Made by a program: the position numbers and the translations under genes
Assembly: GCA_003666485.1 (NCBI GenBank)
Contig: CP032931.1
Coordinates: forward strand, 2,728,001 to 2,792,000
Source of the DNA: Levilactobacillus brevis
GTDB taxonomy: Bacteria; Bacillota; Bacilli; Lactobacillales; Lactobacillaceae
Reading direction: 5' to 3'
DNA: 64,000 bases
In this document: piece by piece, positions 43,674-57,510 of the stretch
Position numbering within the stretch: position 1 is the stretch's first letter
Layout: each line of letters opens with the position of its first letter
The notes under the pieces: model-generated
The model's input: only the letters and a program-made list of their open reading frames with translations
Databases searched by the model: none
Told to the model about the DNA's origin: nothing

Positions 43674-46600
43674 TTATTGACTTCTGTGTTGCTTACTTAC
43701 CAGTCCTAACCAACTTAGCCCCGCTAACAGTGCCAGGCCGAGCCATTGCCAAACCGATTGCTGTTCATTGGTCTGTGGCAGACGTTGGGCCGCTGGTTGT
43801 GTCTCCTTCGTTACTGAAGTTACCTGCGACCGCGGTAAGCTGTCTGTCTGTTTTTCGGTGAAACTACCAACTGGCGTGGCAGCCTGCCCCCACCGGGTTG
43901 CCGGCGTCAATCGGGTGTGGGGCACCCTTGTTGGCACGAGCAGCTGCGACGGCGTTGTCGGCCGCGGTGTCACAGCTCGGTGTGAGTCGATTCGATTGGC
44001 AGCCCCGCTTGGTAGCAGCGGCAACGACTTATGTGTCCCGTTAGTCGTTGGCGTCAGTGTGCTGGAACTAGGGATATCTGAAATATCATCGTCAGAAGCG
44101 TTGGTCGTTGGCGTTTCTGGCTCTGAATCAGCTGGCGTAGTAGGTGTGGTGAACGTATCAGTCTCATTACCAGTCGGCTCGGTGGGGTCATCCGTACTTG
44201 GATCTGTGGTCGGATCCGTGCTTGGGTCCGTACTTGGATCTGTACCTGGGTCCGTGCTTGGATCTGTACTTGGGTCTGTACTTGGGTCTGTACTTGGGTC
44301 TGTACTTGGATCCGTAGTTGGATCACTGCCGCCACCCCCGGGTCCAGGTCCTAGATTGGGCTCATAGTCAACCTTTTCCAGTGCGGTAATGGTCCCGTCT
44401 GCATTGACCAATGCCGGAATCGTGTCTTTGTCCTTGGTATAGCCCCCTACTTCAGGGACCACTACCGTCTGGACAGTGCCAACTTGGCCTTCGCTCAGAA
44501 CTTTATCGGCCTTCATGCCAATCAGCATGTCCAGCATGCCCTCGTCTCGCAGATTACTAGGAATCGCCACGTTAGCTTTCACGTACCGTTTCAATGCGAA
44601 CGTTAAATTTTTCACGCTGTAGCGACCGGTATCCGTGCCACCCGTCACCAGACTGACCGTGACCATTGCGTCGGTGACATTAGGCGGTAGCGTCAGTGTA
44701 TCCGTGACCCCGTCATAAGTGACAGTCGCTTTCTGAGAATCCGTCAACTTGAATTGCAGGCCATCGACGTCCAAATAACTCAGGCCCAATTTGGCTGCAA
44801 TGGCCTGTTTCACATCATGAATGGTCATCACGCCAGCCCCAGTGACGTTAACGATCCAAGCCGTCGCGGCGACATTGTCCAAATCCTGTTGCCCGGCAAA
44901 GGCGTAATCGCCAATCGTGTTAATCGGACCAGCAGCGTTGATGGTCCTCAAATTGTTATCTGCAAAGGAATAGTCCGCCAAACTGTTGACGTTGTTCTGT
45001 AGCTCAAGGCCAGTCAGCTGATTATTTTCAAACGCATAGGCTCCCACGTCAGTCAGTGGATTGCTCAGCGTTAGCGTACCGCTCAGTTGATTGTTCTGGA
45101 AGGCGTGATCGTTGATCGTAATCACGCCGGCCCCACCAGTCAGCTGCTGCAAGCCGTTGTTGGCAAAAGCGTAAGCGCCAATGCTGGTCAAGCTGTCCGC
45201 TAGTTTCAGTGTCCCGCTCAGTTGATTGTTCTGGAAGGCGTGATCGTTGATCGTAACCATGTCGGCCCCGCCAGTCAACTGCTGCAAGTCGTTATCCGCA
45301 AAGGCGTAGGCGCCAATGCTGGTCAAGCTGTCCGCTAGATTCAGTGTCCCAGTTAAGGCATTGTGGTAAAATGCCCGTGCTTCAATGGTTTCGATGTTCT
45401 TGCCGCCAGTCAACCCGGTCAGCTGATTGTTGGTAAAGGCGTCCGTCCCAACGTTGACAATGTTGTCTGGCAGGTCAAGCGTCCCGGTCAGCTGATTATC
45501 GGCAAACGTCCGGATACCAACACGCGTAATTTTATCGTTCAAGGTGACGTGGGTCAGCCGGTTGGTCGCAAACGCGCCATCCCCCAGCTCGGTCAGATTA
45601 ACCGGTAAGGTCAGTGAATTTTCTAACTTATTTTCAGCAAACGCCGCCGTCCCAATCGACGTTAAGGCATCATTCAAGACCAAGCCAGTCAATTGGTTGT
45701 TGGTAAAGGCCTGATCCCCTACGCTGGTGATGCTGGCCGGCAGGGTTAACGTGCCTGTCAGCCGGTTATTGGCAAAGACGCCCGTATTGAGGACCGTGAG
45801 TTGCGCCAGCCCATGAACGGCCGTCAATTGGTTGGTGTTAAAGGCGTCGACGCCGAGCGCGGTCAATTTTGCCGGCAAGGTCAACTCCCCTTGAATCTGA
45901 TTGTTCGCAAAGGCCGCTGTCCCAATCGTTTCAACGTTCGGACCCATCGTCAGCTGCTGAATCGCGTTGTCTTCAAAGGCGTTGTCTGCGATTCCTGTGA
46001 CGCCGTCTGGAATCACGAGACTAGTGATGGCATTATGGGCAAAGGCCCCCGTGTTGATGGCCACCACGTGATTCAGGTCGACACTGGTCAACGCGTTATT
46101 ACTGAAGGCGTTATCGCCGACTGACCAGATACCATCCGTCATTTTAACTGTTTTTAATTTATTATTGGCAAAGGCATCCGCTTCGATCCACTGCAGATTT
46201 CCCCCTAGCGTGACCGCGGTCAGGCCGGCGTTTTTGAAGGCCCCGGCACCAATCACGGCGACTGGCTTGCCCAAATAGTAGTCAGGAATCGTGATGGCCG
46301 TTGGCGTAGTGGCCGCTGGCTGCAGACCAGTGACAATGTACCCACTGGCCGCGTCATTCAATTGATAAGTCAAAGAATCGGTCACGGTCGGCGTCACAGG
46401 TTCTGCTGGGGTGACTGGGGTGACGGCCGGCGGCGTCGTTGGCGTGGCTGGTGTCACAGGCTCAGTTGTCGCGTCAGGAGTCACGGCCGTATGGTTAATC
46501 GTAGCGGTCGATTGCCGCAAAAACTGGTGACGCAAGGCGTAGGTCGGCGTCTTGCGTGTTTGACGTGTCTGTGCTGAACCACCGACTGCCAATTTATCTG

Positions 46601-46886
46601 GCTGAACGGCCGTGGTCACCGTTGGCTTAGGCGCCTGCTGCGATGAAGCCTGCGCGGTAGTCGGGGAGGTAGCGGTGGACGAGCGCGTTGTGGTTGCTGT
46701 CACTGATGGCGCTGTCTGGGTAGTCGTGGCGGTCACCGTTGCCGTGGCGGCATCACTTTCACTGCCACTGGTCGATTGCGTGTCTGCGTAGACCGGTTGG
46801 GCCACTAATAGGGCCCCGACCAAGGTCATGCTAGCGTAAAACCACTTGCAGCGTGTTGTATTCACTTGTTGTCTCTGCTTATCCAT
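43674..46886 (-). CDS. BspA-like leucine-rich-repeat cell-wall-anchored surface protein (paralogue)
   Basis: This 1070-aa secreted protein has a signal region 'CKWFYASMTLVGALLVAQPVYA', a Thr/Ser/Pro-rich linker (about 35-175), BspA-type leucine-rich repeats (about 185-640), a small domain after them, a repetitive Asp-Pro-Ser-Thr spacer (about 850-895) and a sorting signal with 'LPQTN' (about 1036) plus 'WQWLGLALLAGLSWLG'. It resembles the neighbouring LRR protein in signal, repeats and anchor but not in linkers. Likely anchored to the wall by sortase; adhesion is inferred. Confidence 0.93.
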   Translation of the reverse strand: MDKQRQQVNTTRCKWFYASMTLVGALLVAQPVYADTQSTSGSESDAATATVTATTTQTAPSVTATTTRSSTATSPTTAQASSQQAPKPTVTTAVQPDKLAVGGSAQTRQTRKTPTYALRHQFLRQSTATINHTAVTPDATTEPVTPATPTTPPAVTPVTPAEPVTPTVTDSLTYQLNDAASGYIVTGLQPAATTPTAITIPDYYLGKPVAVIGAGAFKNAGLTAVTLGGNLQWIEADAFANNKLKTVKMTDGIWSVGDNAFSNNALTSVDLNHVVAINTGAFAHNAITSLVIPDGVTGIADNAFEDNAIQQLTMGPNVETIGTAAFANNQIQGELTLPAKLTALGVDAFNTNQLTAVHGLAQLTVLNTGVFANNRLTGTLTLPASITSVGDQAFTNNQLTGLVLNDALTSIGTAAFAENKLENSLTLPVNLTELGDGAFATNRLTHVTLNDKITRVGIRTFADNQLTGTLDLPDNIVNVGTDAFTNNQLTGLTGGKNIETIEARAFYHNALTGTLNLADSLTSIGAYAFADNDLQQLTGGADMVTINDHAFQNNQLSGTLKLADSLTSIGAYAFANNGLQQLTGGAGVITINDHAFQNNQLSGTLTLSNPLTDVGAYAFENNQLTGLELQNNVNSLADYSFADNNLRTINAAGPINTIGDYAFAGQQDLDNVAATAWIVNVTGAGVMTIHDVKQAIAAKLGLSYLDVDGLQFKLTDSQKATVTYDGVTDTLTLPPNVTDAMVTVSLVTGGTDTGRYSVKNLTFALKRYVKANVAIPSNLRDEGMLDMLIGMKADKVLSEGQVGTVQTVVVPEVGGYTKDKDTIPALVNADGTITALEKVDYEPNLGPGPGGGGSDPTTDPSTDPSTDPSTDPSTDPSTDPGTDPSTDPSTDPTTDPSTDDPTEPTGNETDTFTTPTTPADSEPETPTTNASDDDISDIPSSSTLTPTTNGTHKSLPLLPSGAANRIDSHRAVTPRPTTPSQLLVPTRVPHTRLTPATRWGQAATPVGSFTEKQTDSLPRSQVTSVTKETQPAAQRLPQTNEQQSVWQWLGLALLAGLSWLGLVSKQHRSQ
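44190..44330 (-). repeat. 12-bp tandem repeats encoding Asp-Pro-Ser-Thr
   Basis: GGATCCGTGCTT-like and GGGTCTGTACTT-like 12-mers follow one another about eleven times, encoding D-P-S/T/G-T-x repeats. This is a typical length-variable wall-spanning spacer. Confidence 0.88.
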
Positions 46887-47106
46887 GATATCAGCCTCCT
46901 AGCCCCCCCCAGTCAGCCCCCAGCTCACAACGGGTTACTCTTAATTTTATCCTAACACTTGCCTTATCAATTGTCAGCCTAGATTAATTAAAAATACTAA
47001 TAACCATTTTATGGGTAATATATAATGACCATCCGCCAAGCTGTCCGCTGACGGCTTTAGGTCCCCGGACATGGCACCTAAATTGGCATTTAGAAAAAAA
47101 GTGCAT
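46887..47106. other. Gap upstream of the second LRR gene
   Basis: Contains the LRR gene's promoter area (a minus-strand TTGATA and TAAAAT with a short spacer near 46950-46976, not convincing) and an A+T-rich stretch. No gene seen. Confidence 0.4.
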
Positions 47107-47140
47107 AAAAAAACCGACCACACACCGTGATCGGTCTTTT
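47107..47140 (-). terminator. Terminator of tRNA-Tyr-tRNA-Gln
   Basis: On the minus strand ACCGATCAC / GTGGTCGGT hairpin followed by TTTTTTT, immediately after tRNA-Gln. Confidence 0.85.
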
Positions 47141-47142
47141 AG

Positions 47143-47214
47143 TTGGGCTAGCTGGGTTCGAACCAGCGCATCACGGGATCAAAACCCGTTGCCTTACCAC
47201 TTGGCTATAGCCCA
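47143..47214 (-). tRNA. tRNA-Gln, anticodon TTG
   Basis: A 72-nt cloverleaf on the minus strand: acceptor TGGGCTA/TAGCCCA, anticodon stem ACGGG/CCCGT with loop TTTTGAT (anticodon TTG), T-arm CTGG-TTCGAAC-CCAG. CCA is not encoded. Confidence 0.95.
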
Positions 47215-47224
47215 ATAATAAAAA

Positions 47225-47307
47225 TGGTGGGGAGTGGATTCGAACCACCGAACCCGAAGGAGCGGATTTACAGTCCGCCGCGTTTAGCCAGACTTCGCTA
47301 CCCCACC
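47225..47307 (-). tRNA. tRNA-Tyr, anticodon GTA
   Basis: An 83-nt cloverleaf on the minus strand with acceptor GGTGGGG/CCCCACC, anticodon loop CTGTAAA (GTA), a long variable arm and T-loop TTCGAAT. It lies 10 bp before tRNA-Gln in the same transcript. Confidence 0.95.
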
Positions 47308-47389
47308 AAAAACTGAAACGTCGTAACGAATCAACTTCACTATCATACAAAATTCTGCATAAACCGTCAAGACTTTTTTGCAGATTTTT

Positions 47390-48205
47390 TTATTTTAAGT
47401 CCAAAATTTTTAAACGCCGTTGCCATTCCGTGAAATAATCCGGCTGAGACCACTCATTAATTCGGCGATTGTGGTACCCCAGCGCCTGGTTAACGTACAG
47501 GGTCTCACCAAAGGTTGCGGGCGCGAACCGTTGATGGCTGTGGCCGAATAAAACAACGGGAACTGAATATTTTTCCATTAGGGCCCCAGTCTGCGGACTC
47601 CCCATCAGTGCGTTAGCCATGTTCCAGAAGCGGTCATCGTCCGTGTAGCGGATGTAGTCACGCCGGGGAACAAAATGGGTCATCGCCAGTACACGTTTGT
47701 GCGCCGCACGGGCATCGTCTAACTGCGCCGTCAGTTGGTCCAGACTCGTTGCCAGTCGCGCTGGGTCGCTCATGGGCTGGGTGATCGCGCTGTCGACCCA
47801 GTACGCGCGTTTCCAGACCGCAAAATCGCGATCCACCAGGTTGTCCGCAAACCGATAGTCGTACCAGCCGTTATTGCCGATTATCCGCCAGTTGGTCCCC
47901 GTCACGTCTAAATACCCACGATGAAGGTAAACGGGCGCTAACGGCGATTCTAGGCCCGCATACGTGATGTCATGTAACATGTCATGGTTGCCAGCGATGA
48001 ACCGGACCTGGGCCGGCGCTACCAATTTCTGTAATTGCGTGACAAACGCCAGCGACTGGTCAAAGTAATTCGTGATGTCACCAGCAATCAGGTAGACCCC
48101 CACGCGCTGTTGCGTCAGATAAGCCGCCTGTTGGCGCAGCACCGTGGCCACATCCTGCTGGTTAACGTCTAAATGTAGGTCACTGATCAAAGCAACTCGA
48201 ACCAT
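47390..48205 (-). CDS. Metallophosphoesterase
   Basis: This 271-aa calcineurin-like phosphoesterase has the family metal-binding blocks in order: 'ISDLHLDV' (D-x-H), 'LIAGDITNYFD' (GD), 'FIAGNHDML' (GNHD), 'AMTHFVPRR' and 'VLFGHSHQRF' (GHxH). It has no signal peptide. The closest named relatives by layout are YkuE/YmdB-type proteins, but the substrate cannot be assigned. GAGGCGC lies upstream of the ATG. The start region faces a type I repeat (copy J). Confidence 0.9.
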   Translation of the reverse strand: MVRVALISDLHLDVNQQDVATVLRQQAAYLTQQRVGVYLIAGDITNYFDQSLAFVTQLQKLVAPAQVRFIAGNHDMLHDITYAGLESPLAPVYLHRGYLDVTGTNWRIIGNNGWYDYRFADNLVDRDFAVWKRAYWVDSAITQPMSDPARLATSLDQLTAQLDDARAAHKRVLAMTHFVPRRDYIRYTDDDRFWNMANALMGSPQTGALMEKYSVPVVLFGHSHQRFAPATFGETLYVNQALGYHNRRINEWSQPDYFTEWQRRLKILDLK

Positions 48206-48252
48206 GTTGCGCCTCCTTAAAAATCATCCTGTTACCTGACTAAGCTAACCGT

Positions 48253-48442
48253 ACTGGCCGCCTACCGCCCGCCAAATATGGGCTGGAACGCTGTGGGCGG
48301 CGGGCCGAGCCAAAGAGCGGTCTCGACACCTCGTCTTTGAGCCGGCAACCCGCGTTTCAAAGACGCCAGTTCCCTAACCAGCAAGAAGCGCTGCTAAGGG
48401 AACTCCCACGGCTAAGCCCATATTTGGCAAGCTCTCGGCTAC
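48253..48442 (+). repeat. Type I structured repeat, copy J
   Basis: It starts ACTGGCCGCCTACCGCCCG and ends CTCTCGGCTAC. The closing stem is CGCCAAATATGGG with CCCATATTTGGC. Inner stems are GTCTTTGAG/TTTCAAAGAC and GTTCCCTAA/CTAAGGGAAC. It points away from the phosphoesterase gene and toward dtpT's 3' end, so unlike most copies it is not in a gene's sense 3' UTR. Confidence 0.9.
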
Positions 48443-48643
48443 ATTGATGATCGTCAGCAACAGTTGGCTGATGACTCACACACAGCTCACCCAATAGCCA
48501 GTGTCAGTTTAACACGACGTCACCATTAAGCACCAATGCCGCTGACAACGACCAAGCAGTTATCCCAGGCAAGTCATTTTGTGGCCTAGTAGATATGTCA
48601 TCCCTGCCGCTTGCTGTAGTAGCTGACACCAATTCTTGCAAAG
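48443..48643. other. Intergenic sequence 3' of copy J
   Basis: About 200 bp with a hairpin (GATCGTCAGCAAC... / GTTGGCTGATGA) at 48448-48476, otherwise nothing recognised. Confidence 0.4.
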
Positions 48644-48682
48644 ACAAAAAAAGTACCACTCCGAATAAGAGTAGCACTTTTT
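48644..48682 (-). terminator. Terminator of dtpT
   Basis: On the minus strand AAGTGCTACTC / GAGTGGTACTT hairpin followed by TTTTTTTG. Confidence 0.87.
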
Positions 48683-48696
48683 CGCCAGAAACAAAT

Positions 48697-50178
48697 TTAT
48701 TTGATACCGGCCATTAAATTCTTAATTGGTTTAACCAGAGCGAACATGATGACCCCAGCGACGATAGCCACGATGGCCACGCCCATGAAGTAAGCTGCTT
48801 CGTTTTCTGGTGTGTATAACTTAACGATCTGCGCGTTAACGGCTTGCCCAGCGGCATCGGCCAAGAACCACATACTCATCATTTGTGATTGGAAGGCCTT
48901 TGGCGCTAACTTGGTCGTCACGGATAACCCGATTGGGGAAATCAGCAGTTCGGCAATTTCGACAACGGCCCAGCTACCCACTAACCAAAGTGGACTAACT
49001 CGTGTGTCGGTCCCAAACATAACCACAGGAATCACCATGATCAGGTATGAAGCCCCGGCAAACAGCATCCCAGTTGCGAATTTAGCAGGTGAACTTGGTT
49101 GCTTCTTGCCCCAACGGTTCCACAATGCGGCGAAGAATGGCGTGTAGATCAAGATGAACAGTGGGTTTAACATCTGGTACCAAGCTGGCAAGATGTGTAA
49201 GCCTAAGAAATGGTTATTCGTCTGGTTAGCGGCGAACAGGGCTAAGACGGATGACCCTTGTTCTTCGATTGCCCAGAAGATCATGGCAGCGATGAACAGG
49301 CCCAGGTAAGCCCACACGTGTTTGCGTTCAACGGGTGTGACTTTCTTACTGGTCAAGAAGATCACGAAGTAGACCACTGGTGCGGCAATCGCGATGATCG
49401 ACAGTAACAGCACGAAGTTGTTTAAGTTCAATGAACCCAAGAGGTACATCAAGACAACGATCAACCCAAAGGCAACCAAACCAATCGTCCCACGAACCGT
49501 TAACTTCTTCATGTCACCAGGTTCGAGCGGATCAGTTGGGTACAGGCTGTCCTTGCTCAGGTATTTCTTACCACCGATCCAGTATTGAACCAGACCCAAG
49601 AACATCCCGATAGCGGCTAAGGAGAACCCTAAGTGGAAGTTGTAGCTCAGACCTAACCAACCAACTAAGATTGGCGCTACCAAGGAACCTAAGTTAATCC
49701 CAAAGACGAAGATGGTAAACCCGGCATCACGACGGGTATCCCCAGCATCGTAGAGGCCCCCAACCATTTCAGAAACGTTTGGCTTCAAGAGCCCGGTCCC
49801 TAAGACGATCAAGAGAATTGAGATAAACAAGGCCATTGAGCCGGCAGGAACGGACAACGCAATGTGCCCAAACATAATCAAGACCCCACCGATGAAGACG
49901 GTCTTCCGACTCCCCCAGACACGGTCACTCATGTAACCCCCTAAGACTGAGGATAAGTAGACCATGGAACCGTAAATGGACATCACGGAAGCCGCAGTTG
50001 CTTGGCTAAAGCCTAACCCACCCTTAGTAACAGAGTAGTACATGTAGTAGATCAGGATGGCCCGCATCCCGTAGTAACTGAACCGTTCCCACATTTCGGT
50101 GAAGAACAGCGTCGATAACCCGCGCGGTTGACCGAAGAAGGTTCGATCTTGGCTGGTTGTTTCCGGTTTGTTATTCAA
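48697..50178 (-). CDS. dtpT: POT/PTR-family di/tripeptide transporter
   Basis: This 493-aa integral membrane protein, a proton-coupled peptide transporter, has about fourteen hydrophobic segments. Family motifs are 'FFTEMWERFSYYGMRAIL' (the E-x-x-E-R-F-x-Y-Y motif) and 'GLLKPNVSEMVGGLYD' around the third helix. I chose the TTG at 50178 (LNNKPET) with GGAGG about 11 nt upstream. It supplies peptides to the intracellular peptidases such as PepC. It has its own promoter and terminator. Confidence 0.95.
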   Translation of the reverse strand: MNNKPETTSQDRTFFGQPRGLSTLFFTEMWERFSYYGMRAILIYYMYYSVTKGGLGFSQATAASVMSIYGSMVYLSSVLGGYMSDRVWGSRKTVFIGGVLIMFGHIALSVPAGSMALFISILLIVLGTGLLKPNVSEMVGGLYDAGDTRRDAGFTIFVFGINLGSLVAPILVGWLGLSYNFHLGFSLAAIGMFLGLVQYWIGGKKYLSKDSLYPTDPLEPGDMKKLTVRGTIGLVAFGLIVVLMYLLGSLNLNNFVLLLSIIAIAAPVVYFVIFLTSKKVTPVERKHVWAYLGLFIAAMIFWAIEEQGSSVLALFAANQTNNHFLGLHILPAWYQMLNPLFILIYTPFFAALWNRWGKKQPSSPAKFATGMLFAGASYLIMVIPVVMFGTDTRVSPLWLVGSWAVVEIAELLISPIGLSVTTKLAPKAFQSQMMSMWFLADAAGQAVNAQIVKLYTPENEAAYFMGVAIVAIVAGVIMFALVKPIKNLMAGIK

Positions 50179-50292
50179 AACGATAATACCTCCATTGCAA
50201 TTCTAAAAATGAATAATTTTATTTTTCGCAGGACCAATCGCAAAAGCCGATGGCCACGGTGTCTCATAGACCTCTAATAAAACATAGTAGTA

Positions 50293-50321
50293 ATTATACT
50301 GCACAAACTCCTGTTACGCAA
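50293..50321 (-). promoter_or_regulatory. dtpT promoter
   Basis: On the minus strand -35 TTGCGT (50316-50321) and -10 TATAAT (50293-50298) with a 17-bp spacer. The leader to the start codon is about 110 nt. Confidence 0.65.
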
Positions 50322-50607
50322 CGGTTTTCCTAATAAAAACGTCTTCATTCCCCGCCACACCGCTGAAAAATAATGATGAAACTATTAGCCATCTCATGCA
50401 ATCTTCTTATTTTTTATTCATTTTACCCGTTAACCCATTATTAGTTTTTTTATGCATAAAATACGGTTTTTTCCAGTCAATTATGCCCCAATTTATGAGA
50501 CGGCACTAAATTGGGTAAAACTGTTTACTTATCACCTAGTAGCCGCGGCCTGCGCTGGCAGCTGGCTGTGCGCAACGCAACCCAAATAACTGGGGTTAGA
50601 ACAACGC
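50322..50607. other. A+T-rich gap upstream of dtpT
   Basis: Nearly 290 bp, low in G+C. No gene or repeat-family member was found; it may hold sites for a nitrogen or peptide regulator but I could not identify one. Confidence 0.4.
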
Positions 50608-50637
50608 AAAAAAGGACCCGCACTCAGGCGAGTCCCC
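50608..50637 (-). terminator. Terminator of the EIIB-like gene
   Basis: On the minus strand GGACTCGC / GCGGGTCC hairpin followed by TTTTTTG. Confidence 0.8.
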
Positions 50638-50657
50638 ATTATATTGCTTGATCTGCT

Positions 50658-50978
50658 TTAAAATGCACCCACGACACCCAGGTCCAGTTGCCGGCAAGCA
50701 AACTTTACCAGTGCTTGTCCGTTCAACCAGCCGTAAATATCATTAGGAATGTCTACGGTTGGGACTTGCGTGTTCATTGCGGCCGTATCAGCTGCGCTAG
50801 CTGTTTGTGGGGCTAACAGGACGAGATCCTGTTCCGCTAGCAGTTCTGGCGTTAATTCAGCCATCACCGTTGCCTTAAAATTCAAAGGAACTTGCCGAGT
50901 TTCAGCGGTCCGCTTAGCTTCCCCTAAAAATAAGTGACTTGAATTTTCGTTCCCTGATAATAATAAGACGTTTTTCAT
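50658..50978 (-). CDS. PTS lactose/cellobiose IIB-like protein lacking the catalytic cysteine
   Basis: This 106-aa protein has the size and layout of cellobiose-type EIIB: an N-terminal strand 'MKNVLLLSGNENSSHLF', a helix-strand 'DLVLLAPQTASAADTAAM' and 'VPTVDIPNDIYGWLNGQALVKFA'. Genuine EIIBs carry the phosphorylated Cys in a L-x-C-x-x-G-M-S-T-S loop; here that position is Ser in 'LLLSGNENSS' and the loop is different, so it should not accept phosphate in the normal way. Good ribosome site AGGGAGCGG. It stands alone, with no IIA or IIC beside it. It may be a regulator or a degenerate subunit. Confidence 0.75.
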   Translation of the reverse strand: MKNVLLLSGNENSSHLFLGEAKRTAETRQVPLNFKATVMAELTPELLAEQDLVLLAPQTASAADTAAMNTQVPTVDIPNDIYGWLNGQALVKFACRQLDLGVVGAF

Positions 50979-51114
50979 GATGTCCGCTCCCTTTTTCTTA
51001 TCTCTATTCGATATGTTAAGAATATCACTTTCAGAAGTAGACCACAATAGTTATTCCAAATAAATCAATATTTAATATATTATCCTAATCAGCTTTAAAC
51101 GGGCGTTTTTAGTT

Positions 51115-51165
51115 CTATACCAATTATATTATAGTGACCTATACCAATTTTGATATTGGTCCATT
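51115..51165 (-). promoter_or_regulatory. Possible operator cluster upstream of the EIIB-like gene
   Basis: On the minus strand the string AATTGGTATAG occurs twice (51115-51125 and 51139-51149) with -10-like TATAAT hexamers between, and a partial inverted repeat (ACCAAT / ATTGGT) lies beside the second. Half of each site (GGTATAG) matches the dre-like operator in the nagA promoter. This suggests control by a GntR/UTRA regulator. Confidence 0.45.
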
Positions 51166-51208
51166 GGTCGTTAACCGCTTTCATACACACGTTATAAAAT
51201 GAAAGCAC

Positions 51209-51241
51209 AAAAAAAGCCATTGATCAACAGACCAATGACTA
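51209..51241 (-). terminator. Terminator of the 5S-tRNA-Asn-tRNA-Thr transcript
   Basis: On the minus strand GTCATTGGTC / GATCAATGGC hairpin followed by TTTTTTTG, 7 nt past tRNA-Thr. Confidence 0.8.
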
Positions 51242-51247
51242 TCTTGA

Positions 51248-51320
51248 TGCCGGCTGAGGAATTCGAATCCCCGACCCTCGGTTTACGATACCGATGCTCT
51301 ACCAGCTGAGCTAAGCCGGC
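51248..51320 (-). tRNA. tRNA-Thr, anticodon CGT
   Basis: A 73-nt cloverleaf on the minus strand: acceptor GCCGGCT/AGCCGGC with discriminator A, anticodon stem TCGGT/ACCGA with loop ATCGTAA (CGT), T-loop TTCGAAT. It is the last gene before the terminator. Confidence 0.95.
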
Positions 51321-51349
51321 ATATCAATTGGTTAACCAGGTTAACCCGA

Positions 51350-51422
51350 CTCCGGCAGGCGGGCTCGAACCGTCGACAACCTGATTAACAGTCAGGTGCT
51401 CTACCAACTGAGCTATGCCGGA
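51350..51422 (-). tRNA. tRNA-Asn, anticodon GTT
   Basis: A 73-nt cloverleaf on the minus strand: acceptor TCCGGCA/TGCCGGA with discriminator G, anticodon stem CCTGA/TCAGG with loop CTGTTAA (GTT), T-loop TTCGAGC. It is 29 bp upstream of tRNA-Thr and just downstream of the first 5S gene. Confidence 0.95.
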
Positions 51423-51428
51423 ATAATC

Positions 51429-51545
<117 letters not shown>

Positions 51546-51616
51546 CTATAAGAGAACTTATTCCCTCAAAACTAGATATCATCAATTCATTTTCCTTGAG
51601 AACACCAACTCTACTT

Positions 51617-51939
<323 letters not shown>

Positions 51940-52089
51940 TGTCCTCAGGGGTCAGAGTATGTTAAATGGTCGCGGGGGTCGACCTGAGAGATGGCAGTTT
52001 ACCCGCAACACCGCCGTCATAGCCGTTTCACTCGGTCGCAGTCCGCCCGCCATCGGGTCTGTCTTCGTCTGCCACCTTAATTTTTGCAC
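51940..52089 (-). other. Unrecognised 150-bp segment joined to the 23S remnant
   Basis: This sequence lies between the terminator of the complete rrn operon and the truncated 23S. It does not match 23S or the spacers by eye. On the minus strand it can form a hairpin (CTCAGGTCG with CGAC, and CTCAGG with CCTGAG). Origin unknown. Confidence 0.5.
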
Positions 52090-52116
52090 AAAAAAAGGAA
52101 CCCTCACAGGGTTCCT
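52090..52116 (-). terminator. Terminator of the complete rrn operon
   Basis: On the minus strand AAGGAACCCTG / CAGGGTTCCTT hairpin (strong, 9-10 bp) followed by TTTTTTT. It lies 6 nt after the second 5S. Confidence 0.93.
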
Positions 52117-52122
52117 TCACTC

Positions 52123-52239
<117 letters not shown>

Positions 52240-52309
52240 CTATAAGAGAACTTATTCCCTCAAAACTAGATATCATCAATTTATTTTCTTTGAGAACACC
52301 AACTCTACT

Positions 52310-57015
<4,706 letters not shown>

Positions 57016-57208
57016 TATAGATGATGTGCTTGAATAGCTCATCGATTGTTGTTACATTTTTTAAAAGCGAATTGACTTCGCAAATATTGTTTGGGTTTGA
57101 CACCAAGTATCAAACCGCCCTACACATATTTGGTTTGTCGAAACAATGTTCAGTTTTCAAAGGTCTACCAAGTTATCAGAGAAGCAACCGCTCCGTGACA
57201 ACTTTTAA

Positions 57209-57237
57209 AGTATATCATGTTGTTTAAAACGTGTCAA
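57209..57237 (-). promoter_or_regulatory. rrn promoter P2
   Basis: On the minus strand -35 TTGACA (57232-57237), 17-bp spacer, -10 TATACT (57209-57214). Confidence 0.88.
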
Positions 57238-57318
57238 CATCTTTTTAAATTATTTTGAATATTTATTCAACATTCAAATTCTTAAATCAAGTCGTTTCGC
57301 GTTACGACAACATAAATC

Positions 57319-57347
57319 ATTGTATCAGTTACCTTTTAACTCGTCAA
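57319..57347 (-). promoter_or_regulatory. rrn promoter P1
   Basis: On the minus strand -35 TTGACG (57342-57347), 17-bp spacer, -10 TACAAT (57319-57324). A+T-rich sequence upstream resembles an UP element. Confidence 0.8.
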
Positions 57348-57472
57348 GCACAATTTTCAATTTGTATGACTATTCATAAAATTGTTCTTTATGCATGAGT
57401 TGCGTTAATCAGCAACAGGTAATATCTTATCAATTATCTGTACCCCGGTCAAGGGAAAATTCATAATAATTC
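57348..57472. other. A+T-rich region upstream of the rrn promoters
   Basis: Gap between rrn P1 and dusB's terminator. No gene seen. Confidence 0.4.
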
Positions 57473-57502
57473 AAAAAAGGTGAGATCACGTGACCTCACC
57501 TT
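57473..57502 (-). terminator. Terminator of dusB
   Basis: AAGGTGAGGTCACGTGATCTCACCTT is a near-perfect palindrome; on the minus strand it ends in TTTTTTG. It lies 8 nt past the stop codon. Confidence 0.87.
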
Positions 57503-57510
57503 CTGACTAT

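Noticed and set aside
44069..44335. Overlapping frames in the Asp-Pro-Ser-Thr repeat
   Set aside because: The 12-bp periodicity keeps all frames open; only the frame of the LRR protein continues into real domains.
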